DNA from: Vitellaria paradoxa
Lineage: Eukaryota; Streptophyta; Magnoliopsida; Ericales; Sapotaceae
Direction of reading: 5' to 3'
Assembly (NCBI GenBank): GCA_019916065.1
Contig: CM034233.1
Location: 40,774,862 to 40,838,861, forward strand
DNA length: 64,000 nucleotides
Shown here: positions 10,732 through 24,100 of the stretch, one piece after another
Layout of the letters: each line of letters opens with the position of its first letter
How positions within the stretch are numbered: the stretch's first letter is position 1
Position numbers and translations under genes: made by a program
The notes under the pieces: model-generated
Told to the model about the DNA's origin: nothing
Database searches by the model: none
Seen by the model: only the letters and a program-made list of their open reading frames with translations

Positions 10732-11702
10732 GGGCCCGTTTGACAACGCTGTGGTTTTTTTGTTACAGTTTTTCTATTTTTTGTTTTCTGTTATCGTTTA
10801 TTTTTTCTGAAATGAAAACTGAAATTGCTTTTACAAATGCAAGTTTGTTTATAATTATTAATTTTTTATTTTAGAAAATATTTAATTTTATTAGTTTTAA
10901 AAAAATTAATAGAACTTAATAAAATATATTTTATAATTTAATTTAATTAATACAATTAATTAAATTAATACAGTAAATTATTTATTAAAATCATTTAATT
11001 CAATAAATATAAAATATTAAATTTATTATTTATTAAAATAATTTAATAAATATATTTAATATTAAATAAAAATTAAATTAATTTTAATTAAATTAATTTT
11101 ATTTTATTAAATTAATTATTATTATTTATTAAAAATAATTTAATAAATATATTTTATATAAATTAAATTAATTAAATCATAAATAATTTAATTTAATTAT
11201 GATATTTATTTAAAATAATTTAATAATTATTATTAAATTAAATTAAAAATTAATGTTTTAATTATTTATTAATTATTATTTTATATAAATTCATTTAATT
11301 ATTAAATAAATAAATTAATTATGATATTTTTCAAAAAATTTAGCAATAATTAATTATTAAATTAAATTATATTAGTTTTATTATTTTTTAAAATTAATTT
11401 ATATTAATTTATATATTAATTTAATTTATTGAATTTCATTATATTATATTAAAATAAATTATTTTAATAAAATATTTGAATAATAATTATTTTTATGTAA
11501 TGTAACAAAAATAGATAAAGTTTTAAAATTGACAAAATATTGACAACAGAAAAAAAATCAGAATGAACATACATTTTTCTGTTTCGTTTTTTATTTTATG
11601 TTTTTATTTTTTTGAAAACAAGAAAATCGTAAATAGGTTTATTAAATATGTTTACGTTGTTGCTGAGTTTACAAAATTTAAAAAAAATGTTACGGGACCT
11701 TA
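10732..11702. mobile_element. Candidate AT-rich non-autonomous DNA element
   Basis: The left end is AGGGCCCGTTTGACAACGCT followed by T-rich sequence. Read in reverse, the right end is AAGGTCCCGTAAC followed by sequence with TTGTTTTC motifs, giving diverged inverted termini. Almost everything between is A and T (for example 10860-11480), mostly TTAAT/ATTAA combinations. The termini resemble those of common plant Mutator- or hAT-like MITEs, but the match is weak and I found no target duplication. Confidence 0.35.
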
Positions 11703-11748
11703 AAAACTGCATAAAAGTTAACGATAACATCGAGCGGAAAATCAAATT

Positions 11749-11821
11749 TTGCCCCCCGCAGGATCGAACTACAGACCTTCAGTTTCCAAGATTAATACTC
11801 TACCACTGAGCTGTAGGGGCA
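11749..11821 (-). tRNA. tRNA-like sequence, possible anticodon TGG (Pro)
   Basis: On the - strand a cloverleaf can be drawn: a 7-bp acceptor (TGCCCCT with GGGGGCA), a D arm with GCTCAGTGGTAGAGT, an anticodon loop CTTGGAA (anticodon TGG) on a stem with one mismatch, a five-base variable region, a T arm TGTAG-TTCGATC-CTGCG, and discriminator A. The D stem is shifted by one base and the anticodon stem is weak, so it may be a degenerate or tRNA-derived sequence and not a working gene. Internal A-box- and B-box-like elements are present. It lies about 107 bp upstream of the PFD5 start, in the opposite direction. Confidence 0.45.
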
Positions 11822-11928
11822 GAAGTCGTTTCAGATTCTATAGAAGATCGTCCACGCTGATAACCGGCTCAGACCTTCCGATTTCTGAAAGAGAGAGAAA
11901 GAGAGGGGGTTTTGGAATAGAGTTGCAA

Positions 11929-12128
11929 ATGGCGTCCAAAGGGAGCGGAGGAGCAGCGTTGAGGACAGCGGAGATGGAGAAGATGAGCGTGGAACAGTTA
12001 AAGGCTCTAAAAGAGCAGACCGATCTGGAAGTGATCTCCTCCAGGACAGCCTCAACAACATCCGCACCGCTACCGCTCGTCTCGAGATCGCCTCCAATGC
12101 CCTCCACGACCTCTCCCTCCGCCCCAAG
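11929..12128 (+). CDS. PFD5: PFD5 exon 1
   Basis: The ATG at 11929 is followed by a short Ala/Gly/Ser-rich leader and then [20 protein letters not shown]. After GTG (12031-12033) the frame slips: with one extra base the sequence continues as the conserved [13 protein letters not shown] helix, and without it an unrelated Ser/Thr/Pro-rich tail results. A second missing base in the C-run at 12122-12125 is implied by the phase-1 junction with exon 2 (family sequence ...RPQGKKM). The donor is AAG|GTCTG. The 5' leader (about 11830-11928) is GA-rich. Confidence 0.85.
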
Positions 12129-15100
12129 GTCTGTTTTTCTCTCCCCTTCTCTCTCATGTCATTTCGTTTCATGTCGTGTGTCTATCTGATGATTTTTGCC
12201 TAATCTCATACTTTTTTGGTTTTAGGTAAGAAATGCTGGTGCCCCTTACGGCGTCGCTGTACGTGCCCGGGACGCTTGATGACGCAGATAAAGTCCTTGT
12301 CGATGTTGGTACTGGATATTTCATCGAGGTCTGTTTGTTGTTCCATTTTTAGTTTAAGCTTTAAATTTCTCATTTATAACTTTAGTTTTATTGCTATAAA
12401 ATTTTCCTTTATATTCAATAAGATGTCCCCCCCCCCCCCGGGGGGCGGCGGCGGGGCGGGGCGGCAATATCTTATTAACAAACTTGAAACAATGGATGGA
12501 ACAGAAACTTGTTTCGTAACTCAAATTAGTTAACCCTCAAGTAAGTTCAGAGTGAGACATGCCATCAAACTGGAAAGGGCATGTGATCATTTTGTCTATG
12601 CCGTGATTGTTAATCAACTGACAGTTTATGGGATCCAAGCAACAATTAATTGTGTGCAAATTCTTACATTAGCTTAGATAATTCATTTGAGTGGGAAGGC
12701 AACTGTTGATTGGTGTGAAGCCATATTAATATTATTCTTCTTGTTTTTCTTTAAACAGATAGCAAACTTAAATAGTTCGATTTGGTGTTACGTTGTGCAT
12801 CATTTTTTTGGAGATGTTATATAGCTTTTGGCCAGTATTTACATCTAGTTTCACTCGCTGTTTTGATTGACAGAGATATTACACGCACTATTAGTTGCTT
12901 TATGTGTGATAATGAAAATGAAAGGGATGCATGAATAACTTGACTCTTCAACTGACTTAGAAAGTTAGCCGTAAAATTTATTTGAGGTTGGTTGTGGTGG
13001 TGTTTGCAATAGTCCTCAGACTAATGTTTAACCCTAGGATCTAACAATGTCGGAATGAATTGAGGGCCTTGTTGAGGAGATGAAAAAGCCTTCCTATCTT
13101 TATAAGTCAATCCCATCAATAGATGTTATAACATACTCTTTCTATGCTTATGGTGGGGCTTTTCAAATGGAAAGTTTTAGGTGTTCATGTTAGCGAGTAC
13201 CAAAAAAGAAGTCATCTCTCTATATATAATTCCACCTACTTCTAATGAGATGTAATACCATAGGAAAAAAAATAGAAGTGATCAAGTTTCTTTATTGACA
13301 TGGTGTTCCATATGTCTATTTAACTTAAGACACTTAAATTTTTAATAGTCATCTAAAATTAGGAAGAAGATGGAAAGAGAAAAACAAGAAAAATATGAAA
13401 AAAAAGGAAATAGAATATTGGCCCTCCCCTATCTAGAGAATATCAGCAAATTATGATTTTGTTCCCTATACCTATATCTTTGAACCATTTAGGCTAATGA
13501 ATAGATAATTTTACAATTCTCTTAAATTTTCATATTGAGTATAATTCATTGATCTAAATTAAAGAGATTGAATGATCTGTCCACGATTGACCTAGAGCCG
13601 TTATATCTGTCTTCCTGCCTCATCCCATTAATGAACAAAATATCAAACTTTCCCTCAAAATGGTTGATATGTTTGTCGACTAGGAGACACATCAATGGTA
13701 AAAATATAATTTTAATCGTTTCACTAAATATAGTAAAATACAACAAAATATAACATAAATAACAAAATGAAAAATTGTTTAATTAATTATAAGCTTTTAT
13801 ATTTTTAGACAGGTTTTTAATTTTTACTTCTAAATATTTTCATCTATTTTCTTATTGTTGTGCTATTTACAAAATATTTTAATTTCTATGTTAGTTGATA
13901 AAACCCACCAAAATGAAAATTTGATTCTTGATTCTCATTGATTTTCATTTTTCTAATTTAGATCTATTTGTGTGTCCTTGCATGTGTTAACCTTTGTTTT
14001 GAAATTTTGAACTACTCCACAAGCCTAACATTTACTTGGTGAGGGGTCCTAATCCTAATTAATTGGAATTCTGAATTTTATTGTACAGAAGCTAGATTCA
14101 TCTTATTGTGCCCTCCAGACTTCTTAAATAGACTTGTCAATCTGACAAGTTTAGTTCCTCCAATCTTATTCAATGGTGTAATCTACTAAAGTCGGTTTAC
14201 CCTTTTTATTTATCAAAAAAAAAAAAAATGTTGGTAAATCCTTTATTTTTTTGAAAGGTAAAGTTGGTAAATCCTTTTACTAATCATAAAATAAAAGTGT
14301 ATATAAGTCCCAATTTTTTTCAGCTTGAAGGAGAAGGCATGGACCAAATTGTAAATGGATAGTTATTAATTTGGTCTTCAAGCAGTATACACACAACATA
14401 ATTTAATAACACTAAAATATATCATAATATAACAAAATGATAAATAATTGAATTAATTATTAGGCTTTGTATGTATAGATAGGCTTTTAGTTTGTACTTC
14501 TAAATATTATTATCTATTTTCTTATTGTTGTGCTGTTTATAATAACACTAAAATATATCATAATATAACAAAATGATAAATTATTGAATTAATTATTAGG
14601 CTTTGTATGTATAGATAGGCTTTTAGTTTGTACTTCTAAATATTATTATCTATTTTCTTATTGTTGTGCCGTTTATGAAATATTTAATTTCTATGTTAGT
14701 TGACATGAAATATCAACATGAAAATTTGATTTTGAATTCCCATTTTTTTTTCTAACTTAGATCTATTTTTGTTTGTGTGATCATGTGGTGAATAAAGTTG
14801 TGCTAGTAGCACAATTTAGGAAAAAAATATTTGAAATGTGAGTGACACATGTGAGCATATTATAGGTTTGAAGAAAAAAGTTGAAATTAAAAAGTAAATA
14901 AAAATAGTATGGATTTTTACCTATTACTATTAATTTTCTCCCTTAAGTTTTTTAATTTTACGAATACTAAAGCTGAAACTTCTTCAAATGGATGGAAATA
15001 AAATATGTATGTAATTTTGATAAAAATGAAAAAATAGTAGTTATATACATATATTTCTTTGTAATTGTGAGAAGAACATCTGTAAATATATGTATTTTGG

Positions 15101-18100
15101 CAATTATTTTTTTGATAGTTATATTAGTATTCTTTATTTGTGGGGATCTAATTTATTGGCATTCTATTTTTATTTGACTTATATATATTGGATAGCATGT
15201 ATAGAGAATTGTATTGCAATGAGAAGATTACTTCATACCTAATTTCTTCACATGGTATCAGAGCTCTAGGCTCTTTTAGAATTCTTTTTTGCTTGTTTCG
15301 CCTAGTACCAGCTATTGTTTTCCTTTTTACAATCTTAATTACTGTTTAGTTTAGGTCTCATTGTCGAGACCTTCAGCTTCTCCAGAAAACCTAGTCGAAA
15401 CTTCCAGTGGACATCGCAATCGTCATCGGCGTCTTTAGTTTACATAACTACCCTTGTCAGACCTTCCAGTTGGCTTTGCGATCGTTGTCGGTGCCTTTGG
15501 TCATCATTGTCAACCCTCATCAATCCTCTAGTGGACTTTGCTATTGAGGTCGACACCTCTAGTTGACTTCGTGACCATCATTGGAAACCCTCTCCATTTT
15601 CATGACCATCGTTGCAACCCTTAGCCATTTTATGACCATTGTCGGAGCCCTAGCTGGCTTCATGACCATTGTTAGAACTATTAGCCAACTTCGCAGTCAT
15701 CATTGATTGGTCCAATCGACTTTCTGATCGTCTCCGTGTCAGAAATCACAAGCGGTTCCAACATATAGGTTATCGAAGCAAACTTTACTGCATTCACAGG
15801 AGATTTGCAAAGTTTATCGGTTGTATATAGATTAAATGGAAAAAATTACCTAAAATGGTCACAGGTAGTTCGAACTTTTTTGAAAGGGAAAGGCAAATTG
15901 GATCACTTGATTGGCATAGGACCCAAACAAGGGGATCCCAAATTTGATTGGAACATGAAAAAAGGACAACAAAGGGGTCGAGGATAGGTTCAAATGGCTT
16001 GCACACAATCTGCGGAAGCAGATAAGTCTCAGGAGTAAAGTGAATTCAATAATGATGACATATAGAAGTTAAGGAATTTGTTGGGAATTTGCAGAATTCT
16101 ACTAATGCAGGCACTTGTCCCTTAGCACTCTCAAGTAAGTATCATTCTCCTTATGCTCTTGGTGTCTTAAGCACACCTTTTTTAGGCTCTTGGGTTATTG
16201 ACTCAGTGGCGACAAACTCTATGACCCTTTTATCCCACAAGTTCATTTCCTACACTCCTTGTCGTAGCAATGAGAAAATAGTTACAGTTGATGGTACATT
16301 AATAACAATTGTTGGCCGAGGAAGTGTCTTTATTTACCAAACCTTGAAACTTGATAATGTTCTTCATGTCCCAAAACTGTCCACCAACCTTTTGTCCATA
16401 CACAGGTTCACAAAAAGATTTGAATTGTAATGTGACCTTCTATTCCTCGTGTATCATGGATTGGACGTGTTAAGGAGGGAGATGGGCCTTAATATTTTGA
16501 AGAATCTAGTGGGCAAAATGGAACCAAGAATAATTTATCTCTGTCATTACTTTCTAAATCTTCCCTTTCCAATAAAGACAAAATTTGGCTTTATCATCTT
16601 CGTCTTGGACATCCTTCATTTGGAATTCCTAAAGTTATGTTTCTAGTGTTATTTAAAGGAATAGCTGAGAATCATTTTCATTGTGATATTTGTGAACTTG
16701 TTAAGCATAAATGTGCTTCCTTTCTGATCGGCAATAAAAGAACGTCTGTTCCTTTTTTACTCATTTATAGTGATATTTGGGGGCCATATACTGTTGCTAA
16801 TGTATCTAGGGCTCGTTGGTTTGTTTCTTTCATTGATGATTGTATTCGTATATCGTAGATTTTTCTTCTAAAAAATAAGTCCGATGTGAGTTTAGAATTT
16901 CCTAGTTCCCACAATATGATCAAAAATCCATTTGGGGTAGGGATCAAAATATTCAGGTCTGATAATGCGAAGGATTTTTTCAATTAAATCCTGTTGTCAT
17001 ACTTTTTGAAAGTGGGAATAATCCATGAGTCATCTTGTATTAACGCCCCTCAACAAAATGGGTGACAGAAAGGAAAAATGGTTGTCTATTAGCTACTACC
17101 CCCGGCATTCCTTGTCTAGAACATATTCCTAAAAGTTACTAGTGCTCTTCTCATAAACAGACTGTCCTCTTGTGTACTTAATTTTAAAAGTCCTATGCAA
17201 GCCTTGTCTACAAACTTCCCTAATTTTGACACTACCAATAATCTTGCTCTAAAAATATTTCGTTGTGTCTCTTTTGTCCATATTCATTCTCATAATAGGG
17301 GAAAGTTAGACTTACAGGCACTTAAATATATTTTTGTGGGCTATTCATCCACTCAAAAAGGGTACAATCAACAAAAAAAAATTCTCTGTGTTCACTAATG
17401 TCACATTTGTTGAAAGGGAAAGGTATTTCACACGCCTTATCTTCAGGGGGAGACATCTTTTATGGTAGATAAGGATAGGGACAGAGTCTTATTTTTGTTG
17501 GAACTTGATTCTCACTCTTCTTCCTTTTCTTCAAACGTTGCTTCTCCTACTCAAAATCTTCCAATCTCTGACATTGTTGGATTTGACCTACCTTATCATT
17601 CTTCTTTTCTTCCTAAATCACAGCCTTTGGAAAAGGATACTGAAGTTCAAGGTTCCACTCGCCCATTGTAGACCTACTCCAGAAAAAGGGTACTCATCTT
17701 TGAACCTATGCAAGTCCAAGATTCTGAATCAACTCCTGGTAATGAGATAAATACTCTACCTGAATCTTCTCAAGATATCAATTCTGATGATGACATTGCT
17801 ATTCAAAAAGGCACAAGGAAATGTACTCAATTCCCATTTTATCCATTATCTCATTTTGTGCCCTATAAGAAGTTGTCACATAATCACAAAACTTTTCTTA
17901 CACACTTGATCACCATAACCATTCCCAAAACCGTGCTTGAGGCCTTAGGTCATAAGGAATGAAGAGATGCTAAGAGTTGAAATGAAAGCTCTGGAGAGAT
18001 AAAACTTGGGAATTAGGCAAAGAAAAGAATCCAGTAAGGTATAAATGGGTGTTCTCTGTCAAATATAAGGCAAATAGATCTCTCAAAAGGTATAAGCTAG

Positions 18101-21100
18101 ATTGGTAGCCAAGGAATAAACTCAAACTTATTGGATTGACTGTTTAGAAACCTTTGCCCTTGTTGCTAAATTGAACACTGTTAGGATATTATTATCATTG
18201 GCTACTAATCTTGGGTGGACTGCAACAATTTGATGTTAAGAATGCCTTTTTACCTGGTGAGTTGGATGAAAAATTATATGGAAATTCCTCCTTGTCTTGG
18301 TTCGAATCTAGAGAGAAAGTTGTACATATTAAAAAAGGCTCTATGTGGTCTAAGCAATCCGTTAGAGCTTTGTTCGAGCGATTTGATAAAGTAATGCTAG
18401 CAATGGGATATAAACAAAGTCAAGTAGATCATACATTGTTTGTTAAGCATTTGGGTTTAGGGGGAGTGACTGCCTTGGTGTATGTGGATGATATTATGGT
18501 AACGGGAAATGATTTGGAGGGAAGAGAAGCCATAAGGAGTTTGATTAAGGAATTTGAAATGAAGGAGCTAGGAAGTCTGAAGTCCTTTCTTGGCATTGAA
18601 GTTGCTCACTCACAACATGGAGTCTTCATATCTCAGCAAAGATATGTGTTGGATCTATTGAAAGAATTAGGGAAATTGGGGTGCAAACCTGCTGAGACTT
18701 GTGTAGACTTCAACTACAGACTTGGAGAGGCTTTGGATGCTATAGTAGACGGAGGTACTTATTAAAGACTAGTATGAAGATTAATCTACTTGTCTTATAC
18801 TAGGCCTAATATTGCCTATGTAGTAAGTGTGGTAAGTCAGTTTATGCATAACCCCTAAGATGTGCATCTTCAAGCAGTATATAAGATCTTACTGTATCAA
18901 AAAGGATCACCAGGGAAAGGAATTCTGTTTAAGAATGGAGAAAAAAACTGACTCTTGAAGCTCTATTGCAACAATTCAGCCATCAACATAGCACATAATC
19001 CAGTACAATATGTTTGCACCAAACATGTTGAAGCTGATAGGCATTTCATAAAGGAAAAACTGGATAGAGGTCTAATTTGTACTCCCTTTGTTTTTACTGA
19101 AGGTGAACTTGCATATATGTTATCCAAGTGATTGACGGGCACAGTATTTCAATCTATAATTGGAAAGCTTGGAATAGAAAATATCCATTCACCAGTCTGA
19201 GGGGAAGTGTGAGAAGAACAGCTGTGAATATATGTATTTCTGGCAATTATTTTTTTTTGCTAGTTATATCAATATCCCTGATTTGTAAGGGTCTGATTTG
19301 TAGGCATTCTATTTTTATTTGACTCCTACTTGTATATATATTGGATAGCATGTACATAGAATTGTATTGCAATGAGAAGATTTCTTCATACCTAATTTCT
19401 TCACAGTAGTTATGTTCATGCCTTTTTGTGTCATGACGTTCTTCAAAATTTCCGGATCAATGTCTTGGTGTTGGGTTGTTTATTTGACTTTATGTTCTTC
19501 CTCGTCGATTATTTTAGTCATCCAAGGGCAGTAGCTTATTGTGCTGAAAGTGACATCTTAAACCTGTTCTGCTGCTGATCTGATGCAACAAGTTTAGGAA
19601 TTTTGGTAATAATTCACCTTTAAATTCTGCTTCCATATGCTGATCAGAAATTAAAAAAAAATTCCCATTTTGTGTGTGCACATTTAATATTTTTATCGTC
19701 TAAAATGCAGTGGTTTATTGTGCTGAATGTGATATGTTTACTGTAGGATTATAATTTATTAATTTGGACTGAACTTGAATCCCAAATATCCACAATCCGA
19801 TTTCCTTCTTAAGTTGAACTTGTCAAAAAGCAGTGAAGAGATGAAAAGGTCCTATAAATCTGCTGTTTTTCTCACCTGTCACCCCCCAGTCTGAAAATTG
19901 TAATTATTTTCTTGTTTCTTTTCGTATTGGCAAATCTTTACCGACTCAATTTTGTTAATTCTGTTTAAATCAGAAAACAATGGCAGAAGGAAAAGATTAT
20001 TGTGAGCGTAAAATCAACTTGCTGAAGTCTAATTATGACCAACTTCTTGAGGTATGATTCTATAAATCTTGTGTTTTTTCTTTTTAGATGAGGCAGATAT
20101 AAATGCAAGGGAATTTTCCTATATATGCTCAAACTCAGTGGTCTAAGCACCATACAAAACCCTTTTTCCCTTTGTGGATGTCTTGCTTTTGACAATGATG
20201 GGAAGTGGGGATTTTGACTTTAGCAACAGTGATGTTGAAGGTCCTGGGTTTAGGGTAATGACGTTGACCTCTAGGTGATGAAACATCTAGAATCAGTTTT
20301 TTTGCGCTAGAATCTTCTAGTAGGTTGTGGATTGTTTTTGCATTAAATAAGGAGTCCAAAAGTTAGTCCAATGTATTAATGGAGAAGTCTAAAAGTCCAA
20401 AAAAATTAGTCCGAAACATTAAATATTTTGAATATTCTAAAGCTACAGGTTGCCTATTATAAATAGGGAATTCTTGTAAGCAGTTGGGCTGCAATGAAAA
20501 GTTTAATCTGAGTTTATCCTTGGCTTACTTCCAGCAGCCATTTTCATCTTAATTGGTACAGATTCTGATTTCTCAGATCTATCCAAGGGAGGTGGACTCC
20601 TCCTACACCCTCATTTCTTCATCCTTATTAGTTCCCATTCACCCCATTCCATTAACTACTAAAATCCAGAATTCCCTAGACCTGTTTGTTCAAATAAAAG
20701 TCCTCTTTTGCACTAGTTAAATTCAGATTTTCTGGGTTGCGTCAGTCCATTAAATATGAATTTTCTTGGAGATGCATCACTAGGTTATTGCCTGGTAGTG
20801 TTGGAGAGCATTGTTGGTGTGCAGTGAGACTACTAGTGGTGTTGATTGCTTCTTTGAAGATTGGAAATGGTATCTTCCAAGTTGCGTAAAGGTAGGGGCT
20901 AGGGTTTGAGGGTTTCGGATGATGATGAATGCTGGGAGTTTGCCCGAGGCTGCCAAGATTTCTAAATGGGTGGATTGGCTGCTATGACACCAAAATCGTG
21001 GTTCTTTGGCAGTGAATGGTAGCAAGGGCTTTCAATGATTACAATTTCTAGGCTTCCAGTGTATGAATAGTGAAGAAGACTAGAAAAGTTTAGGAAATTT

Positions 21101-24100
21101 GGCCTTGATACCAAGTATGATGTGGAACAAAGAAGGTTGAATCAGAGAGAGTGTTTGTGTGTGTGAGAGAGAGAGAGAGGAGGAGGAGGAGGAGGAGGAG
21201 GAGAAAAAGAAGAAGAGGGGTGAGAGAAACTAGCTCATGCTTGTTTATCTTCTTTCCGTTCATATTCATTAAATCTGTTCTCACATCATGTCCATCGACG
21301 TGTAACCATAAAAAAAAATGAAAAGATATAAAGAAAACCATCAGCCTACCCTAGGAGTACCAACCACCCGTTCTAGGGAAGATGAAGTTAAACCATTCAA
21401 AAGAAGTGAGGAAGACGTTAGGGAACTTAGGTTGGCTTAATAAGGTGCCAAGGAAGGTTGATAGCTCTTCACGGCTTGAGCCACTAAGTGGTTGCCCTAG
21501 ACCACATAATGGAAACTCAGTCACTCCGCTGTTGTTAGGTTTTGCAGAAAAGGTAATGGTTGTAGCAGGTTTTTCTTTCTTAATCCTGCTTGATAAGGGA
21601 TACCGTGGAATGTTTGGGGCCTTCCATGGGAGGAGAACAAAGTGTTGTGTGTGTTGCTCCTATCCCTAAGAGGGGGATGGTGGTGAGATGTGTTTTCTAG
21701 CCGATAAGTATTGGAGAACACTAGTTGTGTGTGCCCAATGGTGGAAGTTCCACGAGTGAACAGGCTTTCATAGGCTTATGTTGGGGATAGTTTGGAGACG
21801 AATGTGGGGAAGGTCCTTGGATGGAGGTCCACACAATAAGGTTTCTTTAAAGAGGCTCATTGTTTCTTTGAAGAGGCTGTCGCTGGGAGTCTTCAAGGGA
21901 GAGTTCCTTGGAGGTGGGTTCGTCTGGGAACAGAGAAGGGCCATAGAGTAGTTGCTTACTTGGTGGGATATCTTGTTTGTGAATGGTATTGAGAATCCCT
22001 TGGCTAAGTGTTGCACATAGCAGTGAGGTGTCAAGTTGTGAATATTATGTGGTGGCAATGTGGTAATGACATGGCCGCATGGGCCTATGTACTGACAGAG
22101 TGTAGATTACTTATGATCTTCTAGATTTCTAATGAAGAAAGAGCCTATATTAGATTCTTGACACTTGATAAGGGCATGGAACGTGGGAACTGTGAAGGTT
22201 CTAGAACAAGAACCATAGCGGAAAAATGATTTCAAAGATTTTTTATCTCATGATCTTTCATTGATTAATAGATCAAGAATAAGATAATCACCTTCGCAAG
22301 GCTTGGTTGCACATCTTGAACAATGATGGACGATTTATCCTTGATCTTCAGACAAGCTCAAAAGACCTAGAAGTTTTTTTCCCTTGATCAACCTAGGATT
22401 GATCACACTAGGATTGAGGGGATAGTAGTGGGGACTCAAAGACCACAGCTCTTCCTTCCCTCTCCCCCCCCCCTCTTTCTAGCCGAATAGCAGAATTTGA
22501 ATCATAGAGCAATCGACCTTTCTCTTGTGGTGTTTTTATTTAGATTCTACACTCCTTTGTGTGCAAGGAAGGGATATCTAAGGTTTCCCTTTTTCAAGCT
22601 AACAAGGATTCCTCTAATTGCACATTTGCCCCCTAATGAATAGAGTAATCATTAAAACCACCATCAACTCCACTAAATGATACGATGAAGCCCTATCCTA
22701 TTAGTTTCCATAAACATGAATCTCCACAAATCAGTATTCGTAAATGAACTTGAGTTGGGAAGCTGTCAACTCAATTTTATTTACATCTTTAATACTAATA
22801 GATTAATCTGATAAACCCTAATCAGTAATAATTACTAACCCTAATCACTAATCTCTAATAATTGCTAACCTTAATCTTTTAGCCTAATCACTAATAAATT
22901 ATACTTTATCAATAATTTATATAAATAAAAACCCAACATGCCTCTAGTGATTTAATATGTGGATTGAATCAAGGGAATACATTTCTCAAATGAGTGTGGT
23001 AACTATTTTGAGATTGTAAGTTCCTTAGGCTCAACAAAGTAAGCCCAAGATATCAATACATTGATTGTACAAAAGTCTCACTCACTTATAAGTCAAAGCA
23101 TGCACTATTAAGAATGTAAGTCCTCCAACTTCTTAAGGTTAAGACTCGCTTTACAACTAATAAGTATATAAGAAGTGACACGATTACTGACAACTATGAT
23201 AATTTATTCTTACTAGCGATCCAGTTCAATGTATTCCAAGCACACCAGCACGATCTTGAGACACTATAATGGTTGAGATAAACCATCCTATAAATAAAGA
23301 TCATTGTGTTATAGCCGTCCGAGTAAGTTGACCAATCTCGCTGTGACTATGAACCGATAGTGGAAACACAAGCGACTAGTGAGATTATCTCTCTATGTAT
23401 GAATTACGCTTATACATAAGATCTACCTTAAGTAGTGAAGTGTGTTCCCCAATCTTGGCACATCTCATGCATCTATATAATAGCTCTAATGGTAAAGGTG
23501 TTTGTAAAAGGAAAAAACTTTTGTTAACAATTTAACAAATGTACAGGTGGTATGGATTGTAGAGCACATATAATCCAACAATTTCCCACTTTCCCTAAAG
23601 CCAAGCTTTATCACATCTAAGTCCCATCCCCTCAGCGTGATATTCAAAAATCTTAATGGTCAACGTTTTCGTGAAAGGATTTGCTAAATTCTCTGTTGAT
23701 GCAATCTTGGTGATGATGTCTCCTCTCTGAGACATCTCCCGAATGAGATGGTATTTGCGCTCAATTTGCTCTCTCTCAATGTGATATTCAAAAATCTTAA
23801 TGGTCGGTGTTTTTGTGAAAGGATCTGCTAAGTTCTCTGCTGACGCCATCTTAGTGATGGCGTCTCCTCTTTGAGCCATCTCCCGAATGAGATGGTATTT
23901 GCGCTAATTTGCTTTCCCTTCTTTTAGTCTCTCGGATGTTTAGACTGAGCAATAGCAGCATTGTTGTTGTAACAGAGGACAATAGGACTCTTTGTCAGTC
24001 GTACCACTCTGAGTTCCAAGGGAAATTTTTTGAGTCAAACAGCTTCGTTGGCTACTTTTGAAGTAGCTATGTATTCAGCGTCCATAGTGGAGTCAACAAT

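Larger units (their letters stand above)
15066..19405 (+). mobile_element. Ty1/copia element in PFD5 intron 2
   Basis: Complete but decayed element with 5' LTR, PBS, gag-protease-integrase-RT-RNase H remnants, a polypurine tract and 3' LTR. It is flanked by GTAAT (15061-15065) and GTAGT (19406-19410), a 5-bp target duplication with one change. LTRs begin TGTGAGAAGAACA and end TTCTTCACA. They differ by roughly one base in ten by eye, so the insertion is old. It lies in the same direction as PFD5, so its LTR poly(A) signals would face the host transcript. Confidence 0.88.
12329..19973 (+). other. PFD5: PFD5 intron 2 (7.6 kb)
   Basis: AT-rich intron containing a GC-only low-complexity block (12427-12464), a partly duplicated segment (13.72-14.79 kb) and a decayed copia element in the same orientation as the gene (15066-19405). 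The rest, including 12465-13720 and 19411-19973, shows no gene. The acceptor is TTTAAATCAG. Confidence 0.8.

Noticed and set aside
11831..12172. Antisense ORFs over PFD5 exon 1
   Set aside because: They are mirror readings of the GC-rich exon with Ser/Arg/Leu-rich products and no domain.
11749..12189. A 146-codon ORF covering PFD5 exon 1
   Set aside because: It starts upstream in the tRNA-like sequence and its second half is the frameshifted reading of exon 1 plus intron 1. The conserved protein needs the ATG at 11929 and splicing.
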